Origin: JAZDPK01 sp043797615
Lineage (GTDB): Bacteria; Patescibacteriota; Patescibacteriia; UBA11705; JABHMO01
Assembly (NCBI GenBank): GCA_043797615.1
Contig: JAZDPK010000025.1
Span: forward strand, 1-36,391
Direction: 5' to 3'
DNA length: 36,391 nucleotides
The position numbers and the translations under genes were made by a program. Below are positions 1 through 6,867 of this stretch, in pieces. The notes below the pieces were generated by a model that saw nothing but the letters and a program-made list of their open reading frames with translations, ran no database searches and was not told where the DNA came from. Each line of letters starts with the position of its first letter. The first letter of the stretch is position 1.

Positions 1-49
1 GCCAATGGATTGTTTTAAAAATCTTTGTTTTTTGATAAGATGTTGTCAT

Positions 50-133
50 AGATGAGATACATTAGTGTAACGCTTTATACCCTCTATTTTACCATATTAG
101 GCAATTTAGAGGTGTTACCTATGTATCTCATCT
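50..133. repeat. Long nested inverted repeat in gene-less region
   Basis: Positions 50-62 (AGATGAGATACAT) pair perfectly with 121-133. Inside, 67-71 (GTAAC) pairs with 114-118 and 81-86 (CCTCTA) with 107-112. Together they form one long interrupted stem with an AT-rich loop. No protein or known RNA family was recognised. It could be a structured RNA, a miniature mobile element or a cruciform site. Confidence 0.6.
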
Positions 134-321
134 TTTGCAGAGAGCGGTTTAAATTACCCCTGACTCGTCCCGGCCACCGTAGTTTTCTTGAACACCGAAG
201 CTTTATGCGTAGGTGTTAACGAAGGCGGCTGTCAGGGTGCGTCTCGAGTGATTTTTCCTCCCGCACAACTTGCCTCCGCCTTGAGCTGCGGCAAGGCGGG
301 CGAGTGCGGGGTAATATATTC
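134..321. other. Gene-less stretch with GC-rich hairpin repeats
   Basis: No coding region is supported between the window start and the pth terminator. This part holds TTACCCCTGACTCGT near 154-168 and a nested hairpin at about 260-310, with arms CCCGCAC and GTGCGGG and an inner GCCTCCGCC/GGCAAGGCGGGC structure. The same words recur at 23533-23586, so this is an intergenic repeat family. I looked for tmRNA, RNase P and tRNA signatures on both strands by eye and did not recognise any. Confidence 0.45.
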
Positions 322-366
322 AAAATAAAACCACTCCCATGCTACATATCATGGGAGTGGTGTTTT
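322..366 (-). terminator. Intrinsic terminator downstream of pth
   Basis: A perfect 11-bp stem (331-341 CCACTCCCATG with 350-360 CATGGGAGTGG) has an 8-nt loop. On the minus strand it is followed by TTTTATTTT, directly after the pth stop. The plus strand also has a T-run, so it may be bidirectional. It ends the leftward LCP-der-pth block. Confidence 0.85.
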
Positions 367-912
367 TTAAAACAATTTTTTGAATTCCGCCAAAACTTTC
401 TTTTGCAGATCTTTCATTTTCAGTTTTTCGAACAAGCTGAATTTTTTCAACACGAATTCCGCCGCGTCGCCAATTTGTTTGCGGTCGGCTTTACCCACTC
501 CGATCCTTATTCTGGTGAAATCCTGCGCGCCCAAATGCTCGATGATCGAATTCACGCCGTTGTGGCCGGCGCTGGAGTGGCCTTTTTGAATTTTCAATTC
601 GCCGAACGGAACATCCAATTCGTCGTGAATAATGATGATGTCTTCCGGTTCGATTTTATAATAAGAAGCGATCGCTTGAGCGGCGATGCCGGAATTATTC
701 ATGAACGTTGTCGGCTTCGCCAAGATGATTTTTTCGTTGTTTAAATTTCCTTCGGAAACAAGCGCCTGAAATTTATTGTTCTCCGACCAAACAGTAAAGC
801 ATTGCTCTTTCAGCCATTCGTTGTAAATAAAATCAAGCGTTGCGAAGCCGATGTTGTGGCGGGTGCCGAGGTATTTGGCGCCGGGATTGCCGAGGCCCAA
901 GATTAATTTCAT
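367..912 (-). CDS. pth: Peptidyl-tRNA hydrolase
   Basis: This cytosolic enzyme hydrolyses the ester bond of peptidyl-tRNAs that drop off ribosomes, recycling tRNA. The 181-aa product is within the usual range for bacterial Pth. It opens with the family hallmark MKLILGLGNPG and the RHNIGF block holding the catalytic His (residue 19). KPTTFMNNSG and the HDELDVPFG segment follow, and the GHNGVNSI block is present. It lies 61 bp downstream of der on the same strand and is followed at once by a strong hairpin terminator, so it is probably the last gene of that block. No clear Shine-Dalgarno sequence precedes the ATG. Family assignment is very secure. Confidence 0.97.
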   Translation of the reverse strand: MKLILGLGNPGAKYLGTRHNIGFATLDFIYNEWLKEQCFTVWSENNKFQALVSEGNLNNEKIILAKPTTFMNNSGIAAQAIASYYKIEPEDIIIIHDELDVPFGELKIQKGHSSAGHNGVNSIIEHLGAQDFTRIRIGVGKADRKQIGDAAEFVLKKFSLFEKLKMKDLQKKVLAEFKKLF

Positions 913-931
913 ATGATGTATGTCTGCGTTG

Positions 932-963
932 AGGTAAGGAACAAAAATTTTTGTTCCTTACCT
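932..963. repeat. 32-bp perfect palindrome between der and pth
   Basis: Positions 932-947 and 948-963 are exact reverse complements. Each arm reads AGGTAAGGAACAAAAA when read towards the centre, so there is no unpaired loop. It sits between the der stop and the pth start and could form an RNA hairpin (processing or attenuation) or a DNA cruciform. Confidence 0.8.
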
Positions 964-973
964 TGTGCCAGAA

Positions 974-2380
974 TTATTCTTCTTCGTTCAAGCGCAATTT
1001 TATGCCGCAACCCTTGAACCCGAACGTGTCGCGCAGTTCGCGCGTGATGTAGCGGCGGTAGGGGAAAGTGACCGATTCCGACCGCTTGGCGATGATTTCG
1101 AAAGTGAGCGGATCGGTGCCGACCTGTTTGATCTCGTGCAGATAAGGATGTTTGCCGGCTTTGTTCGGCTGAGGCGTCTGCTTCCTTAATATGCGCTGCA
1201 AAAAGTCGCTCATTTGTTTTTTTGTCACCAGCTTGTGTTGGTTCTCGTAGATTTCAATGATAGTTTCAATCAATCGTTGAATTTTCGCGCCGGTGGCGGC
1301 GGAGACGAAGATGATCGGCGCCCACGTCAGGAACGGAAAGTGGCCGTGCAGAAAATCAATGTATTCTTTATCGCTGGAAGTGGTCTTGTCTTTAAGCAAA
1401 TCCCATTTGTTGACGACGAAGATCAGCGATTTGCCGTTTTCCAATATTTCCCTTGATAAATGCTTGTCTTGAATCGTCACAGGCTCGCTGACGTCGATCA
1501 TCAACAATACGATATCGCTTTTTTTCAAGCTTTCAATGCTCTGCTCGATGCTGTATTTTTTCAGCTTGTCGTTTATTTTTCTTTTTTTGATGATACCGGC
1601 GGTATCCGTGAATGTCAAAAGATACGGATTTTGCGGATTAACAAACGCCTGCCTGCCGGCAGGCAGGGATTCTGCGGATTCGTTTGGAATATATTCAACC
1701 GACACGTCCTGGCTGTCGCGCGTGGTGTGGGGAACGGAGGAAACGATTGATTTTTCTTCGCCCACGATTCTATTCAATAAAGAAGACTTGCCGGTGTTCG
1801 GCTTGCCGATTAAAGCAATGCGGATTTCGCGGACAAAAACGGATTCTGCCGATTTGGCTTGGAATTTTTTGTTGTCTTTCAACCATTGAAAGACAAAATC
1901 CAGAAAATCGCCGGTGCCGGAGCCGGTTTTCGCGGACACTGCAAAAACGTCCTTGATTCCAAGCTTGTAAAATTCGGCGGTCTGGTTCATCTGCCTTTGC
2001 GATTCGACTTTGTTGACGGCCAGGACGACCGGTTTTTTCATCTTCTTCAGCATGAGCGCGAATTCCTTGTCCTGCGGCAGGAGCCCGGCGCGGCAGTCAA
2101 CGACCAAGACGACAAGATCCGCCTCGGCGATCGCCGCTTTCGCGTGCTTCACTGATTGGATGTCGATTTCCGCGTTCGATTCCACGTCAAGGCCGGCCGT
2201 GTCGGTGACGGTGACCGTTTCGCTCTGCCACGCGCATTCGCCGTAGCGCCGGTCGCGGGTCGTACCCGGAATATTTGAAACAAGCGCTTTCTTTTTTTCC
2301 GTCAGGCGGTTGAAAAGCATTGACTTGCCGACGTTGGTGCGGCCGACAAGGGCGACAATTGGATATTTTTTGTTTAACAT
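974..2380 (-). CDS. der: Ribosome assembly GTPase Der (EngA)
   Basis: Der is a tandem GTPase needed for maturation of the 50S subunit. The 468-aa product shows G domain 1 with GRTNVGKS (residues 13-20), PGTTRD and DTAG. G domain 2 has GKPNTGKS (192-199), PHTTRD, DTAG (259-262) and NKWD. A C-terminal KH-like region ends in a basic GFKGCGIKLRLNEEE. I chose the ATG at 2380 because it gives the normal MLNKKYPIVALVG start; upstream in-frame starts add non-homologous residues. G domain 2 carries about 20 extra residues before DTAG, and these include LPAGRQ (239-244). That hexamer is encoded by a 20-bp perfect palindrome that looks like an inserted repeat which kept the reading frame. Otherwise all GTPase motifs are intact. 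Confidence 0.96.
   Translation of the reverse strand: MLNKKYPIVALVGRTNVGKSMLFNRLTEKKKALVSNIPGTTRDRRYGECAWQSETVTVTDTAGLDVESNAEIDIQSVKHAKAAIAEADLVVLVVDCRAGLLPQDKEFALMLKKMKKPVVLAVNKVESQRQMNQTAEFYKLGIKDVFAVSAKTGSGTGDFLDFVFQWLKDNKKFQAKSAESVFVREIRIALIGKPNTGKSSLLNRIVGEEKSIVSSVPHTTRDSQDVSVEYIPNESAESLPAGRQAFVNPQNPYLLTFTDTAGIIKKRKINDKLKKYSIEQSIESLKKSDIVLLMIDVSEPVTIQDKHLSREILENGKSLIFVVNKWDLLKDKTTSSDKEYIDFLHGHFPFLTWAPIIFVSAATGAKIQRLIETIIEIYENQHKLVTKKQMSDFLQRILRKQTPQPNKAGKHPYLHEIKQVGTDPLTFEIIAKRSESVTFPYRRYITRELRDTFGFKGCGIKLRLNEEE
1648..1667. repeat. Palindromic repeat inserted in der coding sequence
   Basis: CCTGCCTGCCGGCAGGCAGG is a perfect 20-bp palindrome. On the minus strand it encodes the LPAGRQ part of an extra loop in Der G domain 2. 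A related GCCTGC...GCAGGC element lies just before prfB (35038-35092), which supports a dispersed repeat rather than native der sequence. Confidence 0.75.
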
Positions 2381-2411
2381 TTTCATAATTTCATTAAATA
2401 CATGAATTTCC

Positions 2412-2512
2412 TTCACGAAAATGAACGAATTGATCGCGAATTGGCACGAATTATTTAAGGCAAATATCTTAAGACATTCGTGATAATTCGAGCTTATTCG
2501 TGTTATTTGTGA
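2412..2512. repeat. ATTCGTG-family hairpin repeat, copy 1
   Basis: The left half repeats ACGAATT-type words (CGAATTGATCGCGAATTGG, CACGAATTA) and the right half their complement (ATTCGTGATAATTCG, TTATTCGTG). This gives a long imperfect inverted repeat between the LCP gene and der. Related copies lie at 4902-5000, 6341-6441, 6868-6960 and 33676-33779. Confidence 0.7.
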
Positions 2513-2524
2513 TTAGATTTATCT

Positions 2525-3937
2525 TTATCCGTTTAGACTAGCATCTTCGCCCAGAATGATCAAGTAGTCCAGATCCGGCGCTGCTTCTTCTTTGATCCAT
2601 TCCGGTATTTGCTCGGAAATTATTTGCGCGTTGTATTTTTTTTGCAGGAATTCCGAAGCCTCCGGCATATCCTTAGCATATAATTTGTAAATCATCGTCT
2701 GCGAATAATTTTGCGCCGGCGCGTTGCCGACCTTGTCGATCTGGTAGCCGAACCGCTTCAATTCCGCGGCCGCGGCCGACGCCAGGCCGTTGATTTCCGT
2801 GCCGTTCCTGATTTCCAATTTGACGATTTTATTCTCGCGGAGCGTTTCGGAAACGCCGCTGAAAATATTTTCGACGAAATACTGGATTTGCGAAAAATTG
2901 CCGCCGGCCGGCTCAAGATAATAGCCTTCGCTCGTCGCCGAAGCACGGAGCATGCCGCCGGGGCAGTCGTCGAAAATCTTTGTTTTCGCCTGCTTGACGT
3001 CGATGTTTTCAACGATTTCCGCCAGGGCGAGCATTTCCCACGGCTGCAGATCCGTGCGCAGGCGGGTTGAAAGCTTATTGGCGACTTTGGTGATTTTCGC
3101 CGGATTCAGGAAAAAATTCAGCGACATGACGCGGTCCTTCACCGCCTGCATGACCTGCTGCTGGCGCCGGCTGCGCGCGAAATCCGAGCCTTCGCCGTTG
3201 TCGCCATGGCGGGAGCGGGCGTATTTCAGCGCCACGGCGCCGTCCAGAGTCTGGACGCCCGGCTGGAAGGAAACGGTCTGGTATTTGAAATCGTCGGTCG
3301 GATACTGGTAGTCGGTGAAGCCGCGCTCGACTTTGATTTTCACGCCGCCGAGTTCGTCGATTATTTCTTCAAAGCCGACAAAATCGACGCGCACGTAATA
3401 ATGGATGGGGATGTTCAGCGTGTTTTGCAGAACCGCCCGGGCCAGCTCGCCGCCGCTGCCCGGATCGCTCGCTTCGCCGTAAGCGTTGGCTTCGTTGATC
3501 TTCCGCCAGCCGTCGCCCGGGATATTCACCAGGAGATCGCGCGGAACGGAGAACATGGCGATCTGCTTCGCGCTCGGCTTGACCGAAACAACGATGATCG
3601 TGTCGGTCAGATCCGGGCCGTCGTGTCCGGCGCCGCCCACGCCGAGGAGGGCGACGTTGATCCGATCGTCGGATTCGCCGCGCAGAGAATGGCCGAAGCC
3701 GACAATTGCCCCCAGCTGTTTGAAAATATTTACCTTGTTCGCGAAAACGTCGGTCAGACTGGAATCCGTGAAAATGACCTGATAAGAAAAAACCGAAAAC
3801 GCGACAACCAAGACAATCAGCAAGTAGATGATGAATTTGCTGATTTTGAAGATTTTTTTTCCGCGCGGATACTGGTTGTCCGCTTTATTTAAAAGATTGA
3901 TGCGATGGTCTATGTTGTTATGGTCCTGTTGAAACAT
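2525..3937 (-). CDS. LytR-CpsA-Psr (LCP) family cell-envelope phosphotransferase
   Basis: LCP proteins transfer lipid-linked glycopolymers to cell-wall peptidoglycan or other envelope acceptors, acting outside the membrane. The 470-aa product has a cytoplasmic N-terminus and one membrane segment (FIIYLLIVLVVAFSVFSY). The LCP domain follows, with NVALLGVGG, a DLTDTIIVVSV strand, the SVPRDLLVNIPG block and YARSRHGD, including the Arg/Asp residues used for pyrophosphate binding. The last ~90 residues (VKLEIRNGTEINGLA onward) match the LytR_C domain. I chose the ATG at 3937 because the upstream extension reads through repeat-like DNA with no membrane or domain signal. It is the first gene of the leftward LCP-der-pth block. 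A repeat element shared with the HAD gene lies upstream. The exact polymer substrate cannot be told. Confidence 0.93.
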   Translation of the reverse strand: MFQQDHNNIDHRINLLNKADNQYPRGKKIFKISKFIIYLLIVLVVAFSVFSYQVIFTDSSLTDVFANKVNIFKQLGAIVGFGHSLRGESDDRINVALLGVGGAGHDGPDLTDTIIVVSVKPSAKQIAMFSVPRDLLVNIPGDGWRKINEANAYGEASDPGSGGELARAVLQNTLNIPIHYYVRVDFVGFEEIIDELGGVKIKVERGFTDYQYPTDDFKYQTVSFQPGVQTLDGAVALKYARSRHGDNGEGSDFARSRRQQQVMQAVKDRVMSLNFFLNPAKITKVANKLSTRLRTDLQPWEMLALAEIVENIDVKQAKTKIFDDCPGGMLRASATSEGYYLEPAGGNFSQIQYFVENIFSGVSETLRENKIVKLEIRNGTEINGLASAAAAELKRFGYQIDKVGNAPAQNYSQTMIYKLYAKDMPEASEFLQKKYNAQIISEQIPEWIKEEAAPDLDYLIILGEDASLNG

Positions 3938-3990
3938 ATTAAAGCAAAGTAGTGGGTAACGAGTAACGGGGGAAAGATACACGCTTCGCG

Positions 3991-4056
3991 ATATACAATG
4001 GTAATACAATTGGTTCTTGTGCAATAATTCTCAAATAACCAATCGTATTACAACTG
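3991..4056 (-). repeat. TTGTAATACGATTGGT element, copy upstream of the LCP gene
   Basis: Read on the minus strand, the gene's direction, this begins CAGTTGTAATACGATTGGTT and ends ACCAATTGTATTACCATTG, followed by TATAT. The arms form an imperfect inverted repeat around a ~20-nt variable centre. The same arms with a different centre occur at 22648-22712 in front of the HAD gene, in the same orientation relative to the gene. A shared operator, riboregulator or small mobile element would each fit. Confidence 0.7.
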
Positions 4057-4265
4057 CATTATTATTGGATTACTTTTAAACTATTATTTTTTACATCGTG
4101 CGAATATTATATGATAAATTCTTCGGCTTGGCAAGAAAAGCCGCTTTGGGGAAAGAATATAGCAAATAAAATATAAGATTTAGGGAACAACGAATTGAGA
4201 TTGACAGAAAAATTCACGAAAACTCGCGTTTAGACGAGCTTGGCCAAGCTCGTCTAAACGTCCCC
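4057..4265. other. Remainder of the gene-less gap between the LCP gene and lepB
   Basis: The divergent intergenic region runs from 3938 to 4305. Apart from the repeat at 3991-4056, the palindrome at 4227-4260 and the lepB promoter, I see only AT-rich sequence here and no supported ORF. It must contain the promoter of the LCP gene, but I could not place a convincing -10/-35 pair. Confidence 0.4.
4227..4260. repeat. 34-bp perfect palindrome upstream of lepB
   Basis: The left arm CGTTTAGACGAGCTTGG (4227-4243) is the exact reverse complement of 4244-4260. It ends six bases before the -35 box of the predicted lepB promoter. As RNA it could end an upstream transcript; as DNA it could be an operator or cruciform. 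The T-run needed for a typical terminator is absent. Confidence 0.85.
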
Positions 4266-4294
4266 TTGCGCAGGCCTTGAAAATTTGCTATGAT
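4266..4294 (+). promoter_or_regulatory. Predicted sigma70-type promoter of lepB
   Basis: TTGCGC (4266-4271), a 17-bp spacer and TATGAT (4289-4294). Transcription would start around 4301, only about five bases before the ATG at 4306. No Shine-Dalgarno sequence is present, so the lepB mRNA may be leaderless. Confidence 0.6.
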
Positions 4295-4305
4295 GTTATT
4301 ATTCT

Positions 4306-4899
4306 ATGAAATTTTATGAGGACAATTATTTCGAAAACATGACGGCCGGGCAGAAAGTCCTGCGCTTCATCTGGGATTTATTGAAGGTGGTGTGTGTGTC
4401 CCTCGCGATCATCATCCCGGTGCGGTATTTCCTGATCCAGCCGTTTTACGTGAAAGGCGCGTCAATGGAGCCGAGCTTTTACGACCGCGAATACCTGATC
4501 ATCAACGAGCTCGTATATCGCTTCAACGATCCTGGCCGCGGCGACATTGTCATCTTCAAATATCCGAAGGATCCGTCGCAATATTTCATCAAAAGGATCG
4601 TCGGCCTGCCCGGCGAGAAAGTCGAAGTGAAGGACAATCAAGTCTTCGTTTCCCAGGGCGGCCGGAAAGCCATGCTGGACGAGGCGGAGTACATCGGTCC
4701 GTCGGTGCGGACTTTCGGCGACAAATCGCTTCAGCTCGGCTCGGACGAATATTTCGTGATGGGCGACAACCGCGACAACAGCCTGGATTCCCGCAACTTC
4801 GGCCCGGTAGCGCGTGAAATGATTGTGGGAAAAGTCTGGCTCCGCGGCTGGCCGGTCTGGAGGCTGGATGTTTTTGAAAATGTTAATTACCCTAAATAA
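4306..4899 (+). CDS. lepB: Signal peptidase I
   Basis: This membrane-anchored serine/lysine protease removes signal peptides from secreted preproteins on the outer face of the membrane. The 197-aa product has one N-terminal membrane segment (about residues 24-45). The conserved blocks follow: GASMEP with catalytic Ser53, GDIVIFKYP, YFIKRIVGLPGE with general base Lys96, and the GDNRDNSLDSRNFGPV box near the end. This is the short single-anchor form typical of Gram-positives and CPR. No Shine-Dalgarno sequence precedes the ATG, and the predicted promoter lies so close that translation is probably leaderless. The two large secreted proteins from 7535 onward have cleavable-looking signal peptides and are plausible substrates. 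Confidence 0.96.
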   Translation: MKFYEDNYFENMTAGQKVLRFIWDLLKVVCVSLAIIIPVRYFLIQPFYVKGASMEPSFYDREYLIINELVYRFNDPGRGDIVIFKYPKDPSQYFIKRIVGLPGEKVEVKDNQVFVSQGGRKAMLDEAEYIGPSVRTFGDKSLQLGSDEYFVMGDNRDNSLDSRNFGPVAREMIVGKVWLRGWPVWRLDVFENVNYPK

Positions 4900-4901
4900 A
4901 T

Positions 4902-5000
4902 ATCACGAGAAAAACGAATTAACGCGAATTAACACGAATTACTTGAGAAAATAATCCAAATTGATTCGTGCGGATTCGTGCTTATTCGTGCAATTAGTGA
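4902..5000. repeat. ATTCGTG-family hairpin repeat, copy 2
   Basis: CGAATTAACGCGAATTAAC and CACGAATTAC on the left pair with GATTCGTGCGGATTCGTG and CTTATTCGTG on the right, giving a long stem. It fills almost the whole gap between lepB and hisS. Confidence 0.75.
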
Positions 5001-5011
5001 AATATATTAAT

Positions 5012-6337
5012 ATGCCAAGACGAAAAAAAGAAGAGCAGCCGCAGGAAGAAATAAGAAAAATAAAAACGCCGCCGATCGTCAGGGGAATGCGGGACATGCT
5101 GCCGGCGGACGAGCGCTATTGGGACGTGCTCGAGGAGCAGGCGAATCGCGTGATCAACGATTACAGTTTTAAGCGGATCAACACGCCGATTTTGGAAAAA
5201 TACGAATTGTTCAACCATGCGCTCTACACGCAGCACGGCGTTTTGGACAAAGAATCTTTCAATTTCATCGACCATGGCGAAAAATTGATCATGCGGCCGG
5301 AAATGACCGCGTCCGTGGCCCGCGCCTACATCGAGCACAACATGGCGAACCAGCTGGCGCCGGTCAAGCTCTACAGCTGGGGATCGGTTTTCCGCCAGAG
5401 CCGCGGGGACGAGCGCCGGCTGCGCGAATTCACCCAGCTCAATTTCGAGATTCTGGGCGACGGCGCGGCGGCGATCGACGCGGAGCTCATCATCGTCGCA
5501 TATTATTTCCTAAAAAATATCGGGCTGGACGTCGAGGTGCGCTTGAATAGCCTCGGCTGTTTGGTCTGCCGCCTGGAATATTCGAAAGCGCTCGGCGGAT
5601 ACCTGAAAAACAAGCGGGCGGCGATCTGCGCCGACTGCCGCAAGCGCAGCGCCAAAGAGCCGGTGAAATTCCTGACCTGCGCGAGCGCCAAGTGCAAGAG
5701 CCTGAAAGAGGACGCGCCGCAGACCGTGGACTGGCTGTGCGACGAATGCCGCAACCATCTTTTCCGCGTGCTCGAGTATCTCGACGAATTGAAAATTCCG
5801 TACACGCTCGATTCCACGTTATTGCGCACTTACGATTATTACACGAAAACGATTTTTGAAATAAGAGCGGCAAAGGCCGATCCGGCCGATCCGATCGTGC
5901 TCGCGGGCGGCGGGCGGTTTGATTATCTCCTGGAAATGCTGGGCGGGCCGAAGACGCCGGCCGCCGGCTTCAGTCTGGGCGCGGAGCGGGTGATCAGCCA
6001 GATGAAGAACGACAAGGTGGAATTGCCGCCGGTGGCGTCGCCGGACGTTTTCATGGCGCAGATCGGCGAAGTGGCGCGCCAAAAAGTTTTTTCCTTTTTT
6101 GAAAGCCTGCGCGCCGAGAATTTTTCCGTCAAAGCGAATTTTTCCAAGAGCAGCCTGAAAGCCCAGCTCGACCTGGCGCTGAAATTGAAAGCCAAACTCG
6201 TGCTCATCCTCGGGCAGAAGGAAGTGAGCGAGGGCACAGTGCTCCTGCGCGACGTTGACAGCGGAATACAGGAGGTGATCAATTTCACAAAAGCGATTTC
6301 GGAGATAAAGAAACGACTTAAGGAAATGAATAAATAA
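5012..6337 (+). CDS. hisS: Histidyl-tRNA synthetase
   Basis: This class II synthetase charges tRNA-His in the cytosol. The 441-aa product has motif 1 around GMRDMLP and the HGVLDKESF/RPEMTASVARAY region. Motif 2 is YSWGSVFRQSRGDERRLREFTQLNFE, the histidine-binding TLDSTLLRTYDYYTKTIFE corresponds to the HisA region, and motif 3 contains GGGRFDYL and GFSLGAERV. A C-terminal anticodon-binding domain follows. I chose the ATG at 5012 because it gives a normal-length basic start; the earlier in-frame ATG lies inside the repeat. The insertion domain carries eight cysteines in pairs (C183/C186, C206/C209, C223/C228, C243/C246), suggesting two bound zinc ions. Many bacterial HisRS have fewer cysteines here. 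The annotation is secure; zinc binding is inference. Confidence 0.96.
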   Translation: MPRRKKEEQPQEEIRKIKTPPIVRGMRDMLPADERYWDVLEEQANRVINDYSFKRINTPILEKYELFNHALYTQHGVLDKESFNFIDHGEKLIMRPEMTASVARAYIEHNMANQLAPVKLYSWGSVFRQSRGDERRLREFTQLNFEILGDGAAAIDAELIIVAYYFLKNIGLDVEVRLNSLGCLVCRLEYSKALGGYLKNKRAAICADCRKRSAKEPVKFLTCASAKCKSLKEDAPQTVDWLCDECRNHLFRVLEYLDELKIPYTLDSTLLRTYDYYTKTIFEIRAAKADPADPIVLAGGGRFDYLLEMLGGPKTPAAGFSLGAERVISQMKNDKVELPPVASPDVFMAQIGEVARQKVFSFFESLRAENFSVKANFSKSSLKAQLDLALKLKAKLVLILGQKEVSEGTVLLRDVDSGIQEVINFTKAISEIKKRLKEMNK

Positions 6338-6340
6338 TTT

Positions 6341-6441
6341 TTCACGAATAAGAACTAATTATCGCGAATTATCACGAATTCACGTTGGTGATATTCTGAA
6401 GTAATTCGTGCAAATTCGGCATGATTCGCGTATTTCGCGAC
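6341..6441. repeat. ATTCGTG-family hairpin repeat, copy 3
   Basis: The left half contains TTCACGAATA, TATCGCGAATTATCACGAAT and the right half AATTCGTGCAAATTCGGC, GATTCGCG and TTTCGCGA, which are complementary. It lies between the hisS stop and the rpsU promoter and might end or stabilise the hisS mRNA. Confidence 0.7.
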
Positions 6442-6447
6442 GAAGTA

Positions 6448-6476
6448 TTGACTTTATTATTAAAATGCAATAGAAT
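6448..6476 (+). promoter_or_regulatory. Predicted strong promoter of rpsU
   Basis: TTGACT (6448-6453), a 17-bp spacer and TAGAAT (6471-6476), each one base from the sigma70 consensus hexamer. It is placed directly after the hairpin repeat and 65 bp upstream of the rpsU start. Confidence 0.75.
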
Positions 6477-6540
6477 TCCTTTATCGTAGTATTGGGATTA
6501 ATCATTAAAATAATTAAATTTTTTAAGAAAGGAGTGGAAC

Positions 6541-6786
6541 ATGGTGGAAGTCAAAAGGAAAAAAGGCGAAACGTTCGAATCTTTCCTGCGCCGATTCAGC
6601 AAGCGCATGATGCAGAGCGGAACGATTTTGCAGTTCAAAAAAGTCCGCTACCACAAGCGGCCGGTGAGCAAGGGCTTGCGCAAGAAAAGCGCGTTGGTGC
6701 GCAAGGAGCGCGCCGAGCTCCGCAATTACATGCGGAAAATCGGCCGGCTCGAAGAAGAAGACATGGCCAGAAAAAAAAGATATTAA
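6541..6786 (+). CDS. rpsU: Small ribosomal subunit protein bS21
   Basis: bS21 is a small basic protein of the 30S subunit that lies near the anti-Shine-Dalgarno end of 16S rRNA and helps initiation. The 81-aa product has the family pattern: an acidic/basic N-terminal strand (VEVKRKKGETFESFLRRFSKRM) and then long basic helices with FKKVRYHKRPVSKG. It ends in lysine/arginine. AAGAAAGGAGTGG precedes the ATG at proper spacing and is one of only two clear Shine-Dalgarno sites in the window. A strong predicted promoter lies upstream, and a YqeY-like gene follows, a common pairing in bacteria. Confidence 0.93.
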   Translation: MVEVKRKKGETFESFLRRFSKRMMQSGTILQFKKVRYHKRPVSKGLRKKSALVRKERAELRNYMRKIGRLEEEDMARKKRY

Positions 6787-6816
6787 CAGTTTCTTTCATT
6801 TTCCACGGAAATATTG

Positions 6817-6822
6817 TATAAT
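6817..6822 (+). promoter_or_regulatory. Possible -10 element upstream of the YqeY-like gene
   Basis: A perfect TATAAT preceded by TTG (TTGTATAATG). No good -35 lies 16-18 bp upstream. A transcript from here would start inside the hairpin at 6824-6850, so the two readings compete. Confidence 0.35.
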
Positions 6823-6823
6823 G

Positions 6824-6859
6824 AGAGCGTCGGATTATGTCCGGCGTTCTTATGTTTTT
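6824..6859 (+). terminator. Terminator-like hairpin after rpsU
   Basis: AGAGCGTCGG (6824-6833) pairs with CCGGCGTTCT (6841-6850) through ten base pairs, two of them G-T wobbles. The loop is 7 nt and TATGTTTTTA follows. It lies 38 bp past the rpsU stop and probably ends the rpsU transcript. It could instead act as an attenuator for the next gene. Confidence 0.6.
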
Positions 6860-6867
6860 AGGATAGC

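Noticed and set aside
134..321. tmRNA or RNase P RNA in the first gap
   Set aside because: No tRNA-like ends, tag reading frame or conserved P4-type sequence could be recognised on either strand.
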